Positions 48,528 to 59,729 of a stretch of 64,000 bases of DNA are shown here, one piece after another. The notes under the pieces are model-generated. The model made no database searches and was not told the DNA's origin. It saw nothing but the letters and a program-made list of their open reading frames with translations. Numbering within the stretch: position 1 is the stretch's first letter; every line of letters starts with the position of its first letter. This DNA comes from Juglans regia (lineage: Eukaryota > Streptophyta > Magnoliopsida > Fagales > Juglandaceae), in the NCBI RefSeq assembly GCF_001411555.2, contig NC_049905.1, positions 19,086,097 through 19,150,096 on the forward strand, read 5' to 3'. Made by a program: the position numbers and the translations under genes.

Positions 48528-50000
48528 CTATTCTGTAGCTCCTTTCGCACCATTACTATGATTCAACCATCCATCATTTACGAGCTTGAAAGCTTCATCA
48601 CGGCACAGAAAAGATGCAAAGAAGTGCTGTCAAATAATAATTGGATTAAGACATTGCAGTTGATATGAAATGACAAAGACATTCAAAAACAATTCAAGCC
48701 TGCATCATCTCTATAAAGTCAAAGAGAAGAAATGAAAGTCCATATCTAGCATTACCTTTTTGCCTCCAGTGTAGCATCACATATATATATATGTATGTAT
48801 GTATCCAAGTATCATCAGTATGCCTAACACAGAGGCAAGAGAATGGAATAAACACTATGGAAGTCTTACCTCTGGAAAGTTGTCTTGTTTGACGTATTTC
48901 ACAAGTCTGAAAGACAATTTGGAAGTATATTTCACGAATTCATCAAAACATCAAAGATACTCAAATTGTATCTTGTACAAAAATTAGTCTAACGTGAAAA
49001 TTACATCAAATTAACTATAATTGTCACCTCAAAGAACTGCGAAGGATACACAAAGGAGAAAAGGAGACTGGAAAGCATTCATACGCATACTTGGAGATTA
49101 ATGACAAGGATGTATGGAAGTCTTCTTCCAATTTCTGACTGAAATTGAGAAGCGAACAGTAAGAAGAAAAAGAGAAATTTCATATTAATAGTCAAGAACA
49201 AGATGCAAAAATTTCAAAATCAGAAGAAAAAGAGAAATTTCATATTAATAGTCAAGAACAAGATGCAAAAATTTCAAAATCACAATTTCACAAGTCTGAA
49301 AGAAAAAGGTTTTATCCTTAATTTCCTAGATATTCTTTTCAGCAGTTCTGTTAGACCCACATGAAAAGTTGTAAATCTATATACATGTTATGGTTATATA
49401 TAAAAAAATATATATATCAAACAATACAAAATATCAGAATACCCTGAAAATTGAACAATTCATAAGCATAAGCTATTAGGTGATAATGACACGAAGTCAG
49501 GCATTATTAGTTTAACATCCAGTACTGCCTCGTACCTGACTGTATCTGTTGGGATATTCTGAAGGCAAATGTCCCTTCCATATAAGAATTTTCAGCATAA
49601 GTAAATGGTGTAATGAGAAAAATGAAGGGCTAGGAATGGGAGTTATGGAGCAAACTACTCTAATGGTTTATAAAATTAAGTGGCCATGGAGCGCTTCAAT
49701 CAGCCATATAAGCCAAATAACACACATGCACACACCACAAATTTCCCTTTTACGTACTTGTAAAAAATCCCTTTTACTAGTTGAAAAATACAGCCATACA
49801 AATACAAATTTCAATCTCCTTTAATCAAGAAAATTGATATTTTTTTCAACTGTGGAAAAGAAGAGTTACCAGAAGCAGAGGATGCGTGGGGAGAAAAGAG
49901 ATTCAGAAACGGCAGAGTGAGAAATGAGGATCTCCATTAGAGAGAGGGCAATGATGATGTTAGGGTTCAGAGCTCAGACGTTGATGATGACACCACTCGC
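48528..50000 (-). pseudogene. Decayed multi-exon gene fragment with a GRAM-like C-terminus
   Basis: Five exon-like pieces with GT-AG borders and matching phases read leftward: about 50000-49868 (first exon, MWRRVVSSSTSEL at its start), 49554-49532 (EYPNRYSQ), about 49123-49069 (KLEEDFHTSLSLISKYA), about 48913-48876 (LVKYVKQDNFPE) and 48626-48528 (HFFASFLCRDEAFK to a TAG stop). The last resembles the end of a GRAM domain as in plant C2-GRAM proteins. That identification is from memory of the family. The first exon has two in-frame stops (TGA and TAA), so it is a pseudogene or a transposon-captured fragment. The pieces are far shorter than a full C2-GRAM gene and may be a mixture of host genes. 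Confidence 0.45.
49162..49282. repeat. Exact 60-bp tandem duplication
   Basis: The block starting 'agaagaaaaagagaaatttc' and ending 'caaaatca' is repeated with a period of exactly 60 bases and no differences. It lies in an apparent intron of the decayed gene fragment. Confidence 0.95.
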
Positions 50001-50269
50001 CTCCACATACTGCTACCTTAAGGCGTGGCTGGTGCGAGAAGTTGGCGGTGGAACGGAGGAGATCGCGAGAGACAAAGAGGAACAGAGAGAGAGAGAGAGA
50101 AGAAAAGAGAGAGCTCAGTCTGTTAGGTTTCATCCTGCGAATTTTCTAGAGACAGAGAGAGAGACTCACCGGCTAGGCGAGGCAGCAACGGCGCAGAAGC
50201 GGCACAGCGTGGGAAGGGGCGACAATGCACAGGATGAGGGAGAGAGAGAGAGAGACATGAACGAAGTCA

Positions 50270-50424
50270 CAACACAGTATCGCAATGGGGGAGAAGAAAT
50301 AGGCGAAAATAGTCGCCGAAAAAAGGCTTCACTGTTAAAACAAGTTTTAGCGGCCGTCCAGTATCGCCGTAAAACTTTAAAATCGCCCCAATAAGTTTCG
50401 GCGAGTATAATATCGCCGCAACAT
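50270..50424. mobile_element. CACTA-like subterminal sequence, left part
   Basis: It has repeated 'cgccg' and 'gtcgccgaaaa' motifs ('ggcgaaaatagtcgccg', 'cagtatcgccgtaaaac', 'aatatcgccgca'), as often found in the subterminal regions of plant CACTA transposons. The sequence continues at 59356 on the other side of the gypsy element, where a CACTA-like end is found. Confidence 0.35.
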
Positions 50425-50446
50425 TCTTATGGCCGTAAAACTATAC

Positions 50447-50633
50447 GGAGACGTTTGGATTCGTAAGTCATATCAGCTCATCTCAACTCATCTCAGCTCA
50501 TCTCAACTCATCTCACTACTATTCAGCAATTTTAACTCATAAATCTCACTACTATTCACAACTCATCTCATTACTATTCACAATCCATCTCAACTCATCT
50601 CAGCTCATCTCAAGTCATCTTCGAATCCAAACG
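50447..50633. mobile_element. MITE, second member of the GTTTGGATTCG family
   Basis: Ends GGAGACGTTTGGATTCG and CGAATCCAAACG. The body of 'ctcatctcaactcatctcag' repeats is the reverse complement of the member at 40744-40935. It interrupts the gypsy 3' LTR. Confidence 0.8.
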
Positions 50634-50832
50634 AAATAAGAATTCTGGCAATTCAAGGAACCAGTGACCTGCCAATGCACACAGCAATAATTGGACTCAA
50701 ATTCGTAAACTGCATTCATATGAGAAAATGGCTTAAATAGAACATTACAGAAATTGAAAACAACTTTCTTGCGTGCACGGACTAGTGCATTATAAATAAC
50801 TACCCAATAAACATCATGACCCTTAACTCTAA

Positions 50833-51014
50833 AAAAAATTATATACATAAGCCTCACACTCCTGCACACCACTTAAAAGTATATGAATTTATTCTTTTAC
50901 CCTCATGTTTCATGAAATATGAAATATGAAATATGAAATATGAGGATAAAAGAGTAAAATCATATATATTTTTAAGTGATGTGCAGAGTGTGAGGCTTAC
51001 GTGTAGCATAACTC
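50833..51014. mobile_element. Palindromic 182-bp MITE
   Basis: Long terminal inverted repeats: 'taagcctcacactcctgcac' near 50850 and the complement of 'gtgcagagtgtgaggctta' near 50980. It is flanked by TAACTCTAA (50824-50832 and 51015-51023), an 8-9 bp duplication as in hAT or Mutator-type MITEs. It is absent from the 5' LTR. Four 'gaaatat' repeats lie at the centre. Confidence 0.7.
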
Positions 51015-51159
51015 TAACTCTAAACATCTCATTGATAGGGTCTCGACCCAACTTAAATAATAGAAATTGAAAGTGCGAAAATACCCTTAACTAAACAATT
51101 AATACCCCTTCCTACGTAGCCCTCACATATCCCCTTAGATTTAGGCTCATAACACAACC

Positions 51160-54100
51160 TCTCTCTTCAGAAGAACTCGCCCACGAGTTCTGGATACTTC
51201 TGTCGCAGCTCATCTATATACACCCAAGTTGTATCTTCTTCGTTTGATCATTTCCAGTGGACTAAGAGTTCGCCTCCAGCTTGGTTCCCTTTCTTCTTTG
51301 ATCTCCTTGCAATCACCTTCTTTGGTGTGGGAATGTCCCATCTTCCACCATCGATGGTAATCTAGGGCTAGGGTTTATCTGGGTTCCGAGCTTCTTTTTG
51401 AGGCAGGATATGTGGAATACCGAGTAGATCTTGGATTCCTGGGGCAGATCTAGCTTGTACTCGACTTTCCCAATTCTTTGAATAATCTGAAAGGGGCCAA
51501 AATACTTCGTCAAAATCTTTAAGCTCCTCCTTACTGCTACTGTCATTTGCCGATAGGATCTTAGCCTCAAATAGACCCAATCCCCTACGTTATACTCCCT
51601 TTCCATTATGTTTTTATTGGCATAATGTTTCATCCTGGTTTGAGCTTCTTGCATGTTCTCACGCACTAGGGCTTGGATAAAGTCTCGGCTTTTCATCTCC
51701 TCTTCGACAGCCTGTATTGCTGTTGACCTTGGCTCATATGGCAAGAGGCGTGGTGGGGCTTGGCCATAGACGACCTCAAAAAGGCTAAGCTTGGTGGATG
51801 AGTGCACTGAGGTATTGTATGACCATTCGGCTAAGGCTAGCCATTTGGCCCAATCTTTGGGTCTATCACTGGTAAAGCACCGAAGATATCCCTCTAACCA
51901 TTTATTCATTGCTTCGGTCTGACCATCCGTTTGAGGATAGTATGCTGAACTCATCAATAGCCTTGTCCCACTCCTACTGAAAATTTCTTTCCAGAATTGG
52001 CTAGTAAATACTGCATCTCTGTCACTGACTATGCTCTGTGGTATGTTGTGTAGTTTGAATATATTATCCATGAACTGTTTTGCTACCACTATTGCTGTGT
52101 ATGGACGTGCTAAAGGAATGAAATGACTGTACTTGCTGAATCTGTCGATTACCACCATGATAATACTATATCCTTTAGACAAGGGCAATCCTTCTATAAA
52201 GTTCATACTGATGTCCACCCATGCTCTGTTTGGCACTGGCAGTGGTTGTAGAAGTCCTGCTGGTTTGAGGTTCTCTGTTTTGTTTATTTGGCATATCTCA
52301 CACTGCTTTATGAAGTTCCCGATGTCTTTGAGCATTCCATGCCAAAAGAACTCTTGTTTGATTCTTACATGTGTTTTCTGAGTTCCTGTATGCCCTCCCA
52401 TGGGGCTGCTATGATACTATTGTAGCACGAATGCTTGGTAGGGCCTTAGGGTTCCCAAGTGCAATCTGCCTTTGTAAAATAACAGACTTCCACGAATCTG
52501 GTACTTGTAAGAGTCTAGGTCACCCTGATGGCAACGGCTGATAAGCTGCTGCAACTGGGGGTCCTAGTTGTATGCTCGTTGGAGCCCTTCCCACCAAGTA
52601 GCTTTGACCACACTGATTGCTTTGGCTTCCCCATCGGTGACCAAATTCTCTTTTGGGTCTGAACCTTCATTTTCAGCAGATAGCCTTGATAGTGCATCGA
52701 TTGCCCTATTTTCCTTCCCACTTCGATATTCTGCACTAAAATCAAAGCCCAATAGCTTGGCAACTCACTTTTGCTGAAACGGAGTTCCAACTCTTTGCTC
52801 CAACAGATGTTTCAGTGCCTGTTGGTCCCTTAAAACTGTGCCCCAATAAATAATGTCTCCACTTCCTAATGGCCAGAACAAGAGCCAATAATTCCTTCTC
52901 ATAAGTTGATAAAAATAGGTTCTTCCCTCATAATGCTTGGCTTAAATAAGCTAAAGGTCTCCCTTCCTGCATTAAAACAACTTCGAGCCCACTTCTCGAA
53001 GCATCACACTCCACCACAAAGGGCTTTGAAAAATCTGGTAATCCAAGAACAAGAGGAGTCACCATAGCTGCTTTAAGAGCTGTAAAAGCTTGGGTGGCCT
53101 CTTCATTCCAACTAAAAGAGTTCTTCTTCAATAATGCAGTTAAGGGGCTGCAATGCTTCCATAGCCCTTCACAAACTTTCTGTAATAACCTGTCAGGCCT
53201 AAAAATCCCCTTCGAGTTTTAGGAGTTTTAGGTATAGGCCATTCTACCATGGCTACAATCTTTAAGGGATCTGCCTTAACCCTTTCTTGTGAAATGACAT
53301 GGCCTAAATACTCCACTTCTCGACACCCAAAAACATACTTGGAAGCCTTTGCATACAAATGGTGCTGCCTTAAGACTTCCAAGACAGTTTTTAAGTGAAC
53401 CACATGATCCTCAACAAACTTACTATACACAAGTATATCATCAAAAAACACCAATACAAATTTTCGAAGATAAGATCTAAATATCCTATTCATTAACCCC
53501 TGAAAGGTTGATGATGCATTAATGAGCCCAAAGGGCATCACCAAAAACTCATAGTTCCCTTCATGTGTACGAAAGGCAGTTTTAGACACATCTTCAGGTT
53601 TCATCCTGATTTGATGCTAGCCCGACCTTAAGTCAAGCTTGGAAAACAGTTCAGCACCATGTAACTCATCTAGCAATTCATCTATATTAGGGATGGGGAA
53701 CTTATCTTTGATAGTGTCTTTGTTTAGAGCCCGTAGTCTATGCACATGCGCCAGCTCCCATCTGCCTTCCTCACCAAGAGGACTGGTGAAGAATAAGGAC
53801 TTTGACTAGGTTGAATAACTCCAGCCTTCAGCATCTCCCTAACCAACTTCTCAATCTCTTCTTTCTGGTAGTAGGGGTAACGATAGGGCCTTACACAAGT
53901 GGGTTTGGCTGCCTCATGGAGTTGGATCTGATGATCATGACTCCTGGGGGAGGGAGTCCACTTGGTTTAGCAAACACTGTTAGGAAATTGTCCAAAACAG
54001 CTTGTATGGCAGGATTTGCTGGAGCAATTCCCTTAGTGTTGTCGGCCTCCATTAATTGCAGCCAAATGCCTCTTCCTTCTACCAGGGTAGTCTTGCTCAA

Positions 54101-54788
54101 TCTTGGTTCCTCCTCCAGTGAGTTCTCTGGTGGCTTCAAACCTTACAGCAATAGTTGTTGCACTTCAATGTGAAACCTCATGCTCAAATCTGCAAAATTC
54201 CACTGGATTGTTCCCAAACTCCTTAACCAATCTACCCCCAATACAATATCACACACCGCCCCCCCCTCCCCCCCAAGGTTAACAAGTAAAGATTAGCTAA
54301 AATATCACAACTTTGCAGCCTAAGTAATACTGCCTTACAGCAACCCTGGCAAGGAAAGGTTGCTCCATTAGCAACTTGGACTGCCAAGTGGCTCTCTTCC
54401 ACTGGTAGCCTCATTTTTCTCACTACATTCACATCTATGAAGCTATGTATACTGCCAGTATCAATAAGGACTATAACTGAATTTTTTCCAATTTCTCCCA
54501 CTAACCTCATAGTCTTTGGTGAGGGAACTCTTGCTATGGCATGTAAAGAGATGACTAGCAGTTCAGCTTGCTGTGCTGTCGAGACAACCACCATGTCACC
54601 CTGGTTATAAGTCTTCTCCTCTTCCTCATAAGCTTCCACTCCCAACTCCAACCCCTCTAACAGGTATAATTTAGGTCTGCTACACCTATGTCCTATTAGG
54701 TATTTTTTCATCACAATTATAGCATAACCCCTTGTCTCTCCTTTCTTGCATTTGGCTAGGACTCAGTCTTTTTATGGGAAAAGACTAG
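51160..54788 (-). pseudogene. Pol region of the nested gypsy element
   Basis: Reading leftward: a zinc knuckle starting CYNCDEKY (about 54725), a protease with DTGS (about 54470), an RT split by frameshifts and a TAG (53890-53140, with [12 protein letters not shown] near 53450), RNase H (CDAS motif near 53000), then an open 362-aa integrase piece (51313-52401) with the CEICQ zinc-binding half, the DD-E core and a VFHISCLKKKLG tail. A chromodomain-like stretch (ELLVHWK, about 51260) follows after a stop and contains a further TGA where a Trp is usual. There are many interruptions, so it is non-functional. Confidence 0.8.
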
Positions 54789-57637
54789 TGTAACACCCAG
54801 ACCCAATCAAGATCAATTTTTGATATTTTTTTTTTATTATTTTTTTCACACGTTAACTTCTCCTCACATTTTATTTTTTTTCCCTCTATTTTCTTTTTCA
54901 CCCTTAAGTCTTCCTCTCGTCCACGACATACATGGTCTTGCACGTCTCTAGTGTATTTTTTTTTCACTCCATGCACACGCACGACTCAGCTTTTCATCCG
55001 CACGCACGTCTCCCTCGTCTCTCTAGGGTTTTCACATCACATATATTTGCACAAGTTCTTCATCTCTCGATAAAAACCTAGTTTAGCCGTTCTCTTTTTT
55101 CTTTTCCCCCTCTCCTCTTGTTTTCCCACAACCAAAACATAGTTGCTGCCCTCCTCAGCCTCCATCCCCTTGGATTCTCGCACCCCAAGTCATGCAACAC
55201 CCCAACCGAGGGCCAAGCCGTAACACAACACGGTTTTATTTTCCGTGACGCTGCTGCCCAGACCACGCAAACGTAAGCCTCAACCATCGGACTGTCATAG
55301 CCTACATCCTTGTACGTTCGCAACAAACTCCTTCGCACCGCCACCTATATCTCCACGTAAAACCGATGCAACCCGTGCACACATCATCTCCACGGATCGC
55401 AGCTCCACCTCGCCGTGCGCCACCTCCACTTGACCATCACTGGAGCTCCGCTCCTCTATCGTACACCACTACACCACCACCATATTGCCGAGGACAACCA
55501 CCTACATAGGGAATCAAAAACTCCCCTGTTTTAGCCCCCGAAAATAGAGCAATGCTCAGCCGGTGCCCTTGTCGTTCAAAGCCACCACACATGGTGCCAG
55601 CACCTCCACGTCGTTACCACCGGCACAGAGAACTCCGACGGTCACTCCACGCCACTCCTATCACGCTGTGTCCCTACTAGTAAGCTCACAGAGTGTCACA
55701 GCCTCCTCCCCGTTATTCCATTCTCTATCTCCGTCTCTCTCTTTTTCTACGCGAGGTTTTTCTCTCACTCGTCTCTCTCTCTCTCTCTTCCAGTGCTCCG
55801 CCGAGATCACCACTGCTACGTCGCACGCTGCCGCGTGAATTTCTTCCTTGGGTAAGCCCTGCCATGCACGTTTTGTGTTTTACACAGGTTTTGCCAATTT
55901 GATTGGTTTTCAAAGAATGGAATGAAATTACTTTAATACCATTTACTACATATTATTTAGATATGGAATTACAGTTTATTTTTAAATGATACCTAATGGT
56001 ATTAAAGTTCTTTTCTTTTTTAGAGTTAGATTTGAACGAACAATATTGGTGTAATGTTGTTTTTACACGTTAGATATGATTTAGTCTATTTAAAAATAGT
56101 TATGGTTTATTTTAAAATATTTTGAGATAATTATATTATCTAGCATTAAACTTTATAGTTTGTTTTCATTAAATAAATAGGTCAGACTTTTAGATGTTTT
56201 AGTCAAAGTTATTAAATCAATATTGATGATTTTAAAAAATGACGATTTATAATTTTAGGTTATGAAATTTTAGGTTTTGAGGAATTAAATAGGTTTTTTT
56301 AGAAACTTAAGATTAAATATCGAAATATGTGATTAATTAGAAATTTACGAAAATTACGTGATTATTTTATAGGTGATAATTAATTATTGTTCGACATTTT
56401 TTGAGAAAAATTCTGAAAAAGCTAAAAAGTCTAGGAAAGCTAGGCTCATATGCTAGACTTTGCATTAAAATAAAATGAGTTGAGGTTATTTTTGAAAAAT
56501 ATACATATTTGGTTATGAAAATAAATTTGAACTACCTCAGTTTTTTGTTCTGCATTACTCATGAGATTCTGTTTAAGAATGAAATGTTTTCTGTCATGAC
56601 TAGTGCAGACATGAACTTATTTTTGACATTCTGTTTCTGAACTTTGAAAAAGAGAGGGAATATGAAATTTTATGCATAAATTATGTTGTGATATGATTTT
56701 GTTCTGTTCTGAAGATTTTTTGTACTCTGATATGATCTGATGTGATTTCTAAAACACCACTGGCATAACATTCTGTTTCTGTTCCGTTCTGACCTTAGCA
56801 CAGGTGTAAAATTGTGGCCTCTGTTCGGGTTGGTACCAACTTTTCTATTTCTGGTGCACCCACTTTGGAAACAAAGTGGTTTTCTGCGTGGTCTTTCCTA
56901 TGTGCACACTTGGGACTCTGAGAATGAATAAAGGGAAGATTCACATTTTATTTCTGTTCGGTTAGCTACCGGGGTTTGCACAACCCTACCACGGGGGTTA
57001 AATATGGTATTTGTTCTGATATGATAAAATAAGATGTGATGTTTCAGTTTATACTATGCCAAAGGGATTTTGATTATAAATATTTTCAAATTTTCGCTCT
57101 GATATTTTTTATAACATGCTCTGACGCTGCATTTTGAAAACAATATTCTGATTCTGCATTCTGAAAGAAAATATTTTTTTCTGTATTCTGAACTCTGTAA
57201 ATGCTCATGTTTATACACTAGTATATGTCATCTGCTTACTGAGTTGTTGATAACTTACCCCTTATCTCCAAATATTTTTTAGATAATTTTGATGGTTCAG
57301 CTGAAGAACAAGAGTAGGAAGTTTTAAGAAGGTGTGACGTCTGTAGTGGAATAAGTGCTCGAGGGTACAAGTGCTTATTTGAGAGTTGTAGTTAGTAAAC
57401 TGATTTATTTTTGGTTATTTTGATTTGATGTGTTAAGGATAATTTCGAGTTTTGAAGAATTTTTAATTTATGTTATTGAAAATTTCTTGGTTATCCCTAT
57501 GAAGGAACATAGATATTTGGGTTGATTAAATGGATTAACATTTTATAGAGTTTTTCTGAATTTTATAGTGGTGTCATTGAAGTTGATATTAAGTATTAAG
57601 AGTTAACTCTCCGGACCTTCGGGATCGGGGCGTTACA
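54789..57637 (+). mobile_element. Long LTR inserted between gag and pol of the gypsy element
   Basis: Starts TGTAACACCC and ends GGGGCGTTACA. It shares its end (ttaactctccggacc), the 'cactttggaaacaaagtgg' palindrome (about 56861) and the 'cttactgagttgttgataac' block (57235) with the element at 18085-20893. It is 2849 bp with no gag or pol. The flanks fall within the gag zinc-knuckle region of the host element. No clear TSD was seen. It is probably a solo LTR. Confidence 0.75.
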
Positions 57638-58521
57638 GTATCTTCTAGGAGGATTTGGGTTAGGTTGTGGGTTTGGTGATGGTGCTGGAAGTCTTGGTAT
57701 TGGATTTGGTCCTGGTAATCTGAGTGGGGCTGGCTTGTGGGTGTTTGGATGTGGACTATGTTGGATGTGTGTTTCGGTAAGGGTATTGTTTCCTACCAAC
57801 CTCCTCTTCTTGCAATCGAGCCAAACCAAAAACAGCAGAGAGAGAGTATTTGGTTTGAACATGGTAACAATAATCCTCAATTCATCTCTTAATCCACTTA
57901 AAAAATTACTTATACGAAATTCTTCACTTACCCCTGTGATTTTGTTTGACATGATCTCAAATGTTGTTCGGTACTCTTCTACACTCCCTGTTTGTCTCAA
58001 TTTGGTGAATGCACCAACTGGATCTTCATATGCCGAAGGTCTAAATCTGGTGCGGAGAGCCACCAAAAAGTCCTCCCAGTTGGTTGTCGGACTAGACTCC
58101 ATTAACCAGTAATATCATTTCAGCGCCTTCCCCTCTAAGTGGAAAGAAGCAATCTGTAGCTTTTGGTCCTCCAGCGTTTGACAGTATGTGAAGTACTGAT
58201 GTGCCTTCAAAATCCACTCACTGGGATCACCACCATCAAAGCGTGGAAAATCCAACTTGAGAGTCCTCGCCTGGATCCCATCGTGCCCATCAAATAAGGG
58301 ATTATCATTTATCCTCACATTATTCAAACTCCCTTCTCCTGAACTTAGCTTAGCTGTTATTTGTACCAAGTTATAATAGTTTGATGCCAAATTATTAAGT
58401 TGTTGTAAAACTCCCTCTATAAGTGCCCCTGTCTATCCTGTGCTGCCTTCAAGGAAGCGGTTTCTCCATGTATGGTAGTAACGACCTCAGCAAGCTGTGA
58501 CAAACATGTTCCCTCAGCCAT
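57638..58521 (-). pseudogene. Gag region of the nested gypsy element
   Basis: ATG at 58521 (MAEGT, like the relative at 30355). A TAG near codon 36 and another near 58112 break the frame. The retrotransposon Gag domain is visible (LDFPRFDGGDPSEWI and FHLEGKALKW-like segments, then FRPSAYEDPVGAFTKLRQTG). A Pro/Asn-rich linker follows and is cut by the long LTR. Confidence 0.75.
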
Positions 58522-58536
58522 ATCGCAGGAACACGG

Positions 58537-58550
58537 CTCTGAGACCAACT
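58537..58550 (-). promoter_or_regulatory. Primer-binding site of the nested gypsy element
   Basis: On the minus strand TTGGTCTCAGAGC follows the 5' LTR. It differs from the usual initiator-Met complement (TGGTATCAGAGC) at one base. Confidence 0.7.
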
Positions 58551-59355
58551 TATTATGGCCTTAGTAATTAAATCAAATAAGAATATTGGCAATTCAATGA
58601 GCCAGTGACCTCCTAATGCACACGGCAATAATTGGACTCCAATTCGTAAACTGCATTCATCTGAGAAAATGGCTTAAATAGAACATTACAAAAACTGAAA
58701 ACAACTTCCCAATGTGCACGGACTAGTGCATTACAGATAACTACCCAATAAACATCATGGCCCTTAACTCTAAACAGCCCATGTAACGACCTAATGGAAG
58801 GCCCAAACCATATGGTCTATACTCCAAAATGACTAGTCAATGATGCAATTGGAGCTCCATTGAAACCTTATAAAGAGCAAGAACCTCTTATTCCCAAGCA
58901 ATGTGGGATCTCATATACCACCTACTCTTATCCATATCATATTGGGTGTCACAATCTACCCCCCTTAAATTTCTGACGTCCTCGTTGGGCTTGTCCATTG
59001 TAGGTGGCACGGCTCAAGTCCCACATTTCTGGTTAGAATAGACTCTGATATCATTTCTAACGACTTAATGGAAGGCTCAAACCACATGACCTATACTCCA
59101 AAAGGACTAGTCAATGATGCAATTGGAGCCCCATTGAAACCTTATAAAGAGCAAGAACTTCTCATTCTTAAGCAATGTGAGATCTCATACACTACCTACT
59201 CTTATCCATATCATATTAGGTATCTCAGCCCATTGACTAGGTCTCGACCCAACTGAAATAATAGAAACGGAAAGTGCGAAAATACCCTTGACTAAACAAT
59301 TAATACCCCTTCCTACATAGCCCTCACATATCCCCTTAGATTTAGGCTCATAACA
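58551..59355 (-). repeat. 5' LTR of the nested gypsy element, containing a TRIM
   Basis: 805 bp including the TRIM; about 354 bp without it and one TSD copy. Confidence 0.8.
58782..59227 (-). mobile_element. TRIM (miniature LTR retroelement)
   Basis: 446 bp: two 172-bp direct terminal repeats (58782-58953 and 59056-59227) around a 102-bp core. The TSD is GCCCA (58777-58781 and 59228-59232). In minus orientation a PBS-like 'aatgatatcagagtc' (59041-59055) directly follows the 5' repeat. There is no ORF. The two repeats show many differences, so it is an old insertion, yet younger than the LTR it sits in. Confidence 0.85.
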
Positions 59356-59533
59356 AACATTCATGATTTCCATATCATTTACGACGGATTTGTTTGTGGC
59401 GACAAAAAGTCGAATTTGTGGCATCTTTCCTTTCATTGGAAAGAAATACTGCTACAGTAAAAATTATTTTTTTCCGTAAAATTTTAATTGTCGAAAATTA
59501 ATTTAGCCTCAAATGCCACTTTTTCTTGTAGTT
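59356..59533 (-). mobile_element. CACTA-like terminus
   Basis: On the minus strand the end reads GAACTACAAGAAAAAG, close to the CACTACAAGAAA consensus of plant CACTA elements (the first two bases differ). It is followed by TTTCGACAATT-type subterminal motifs and 'ttgtcgccac'. With 50270-50424 it would form the DNA into which the gypsy element inserted. The opposite terminus was not found. Confidence 0.4.
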
Positions 59534-59729
59534 CGATCGATTTCACCCAGGTAGTTATCGGCCCGAGTTTTACCCAATCCAATAATCAGATTTCCCTATC
59601 TACCTATACTCGGGTGTGGGTACGGGTACAATACACATGTACCAGATTTTAATCCGAAACCCGATTCAAATTTTTTATTTTTTAAAAAAGTTTTACGTGA
59701 TTTACTAGTGTACGTAAGATGATAAAATT
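59534..59729. repeat. Dispersed relic shared with 13580-13740 and 39160-39340
   Basis: The motifs 'gttatcggcccgagtttt', 'aattccctac'-like sequence and 'gtgtacgtaa' recur at those places. The nature of this short dispersed repeat is not clear; no ends were recognised. Confidence 0.45.

Larger units (their letters stand above)
50425..51155 (-). repeat. 3' LTR of the nested gypsy element, with two MITEs
   Basis: It aligns to the 5' LTR (58551-59355) once the MITEs at 50447-50633 and 50833-51014 are removed. A purine-rich tract (AAGAGAGAGG on the minus strand) lies just upstream. Confidence 0.8.
50425..59355 (-). mobile_element. Nested Ty3/gypsy chromovirus with four secondary insertions
   Basis: The outer element is flanked by AACAT (50420-50424 and 59356-59360). 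On the minus strand the LTR begins TGTTATGAGCC and ends near GGCCATAA(T/G)A. It carries gag (about 58521-57638) and pol (54788 to about 51160), split by a 2.85-kb long LTR. The 3' LTR holds two MITEs and the 5' LTR holds a TRIM. After subtracting these, about 5.3 kb with LTRs of about 353 bp remains, close to the element at 29982-35170. Pol order and a chromodomain-like C-terminus indicate the same Reina-like group. It is older and more decayed than its relative. Confidence 0.83.

Noticed and set aside
49924..50394. A 156-aa plus-strand ORF rich in Arg and Glu
   Set aside because: It is produced by GA repeats and is antisense to the first exon of the decayed gene fragment. No domain was recognised.
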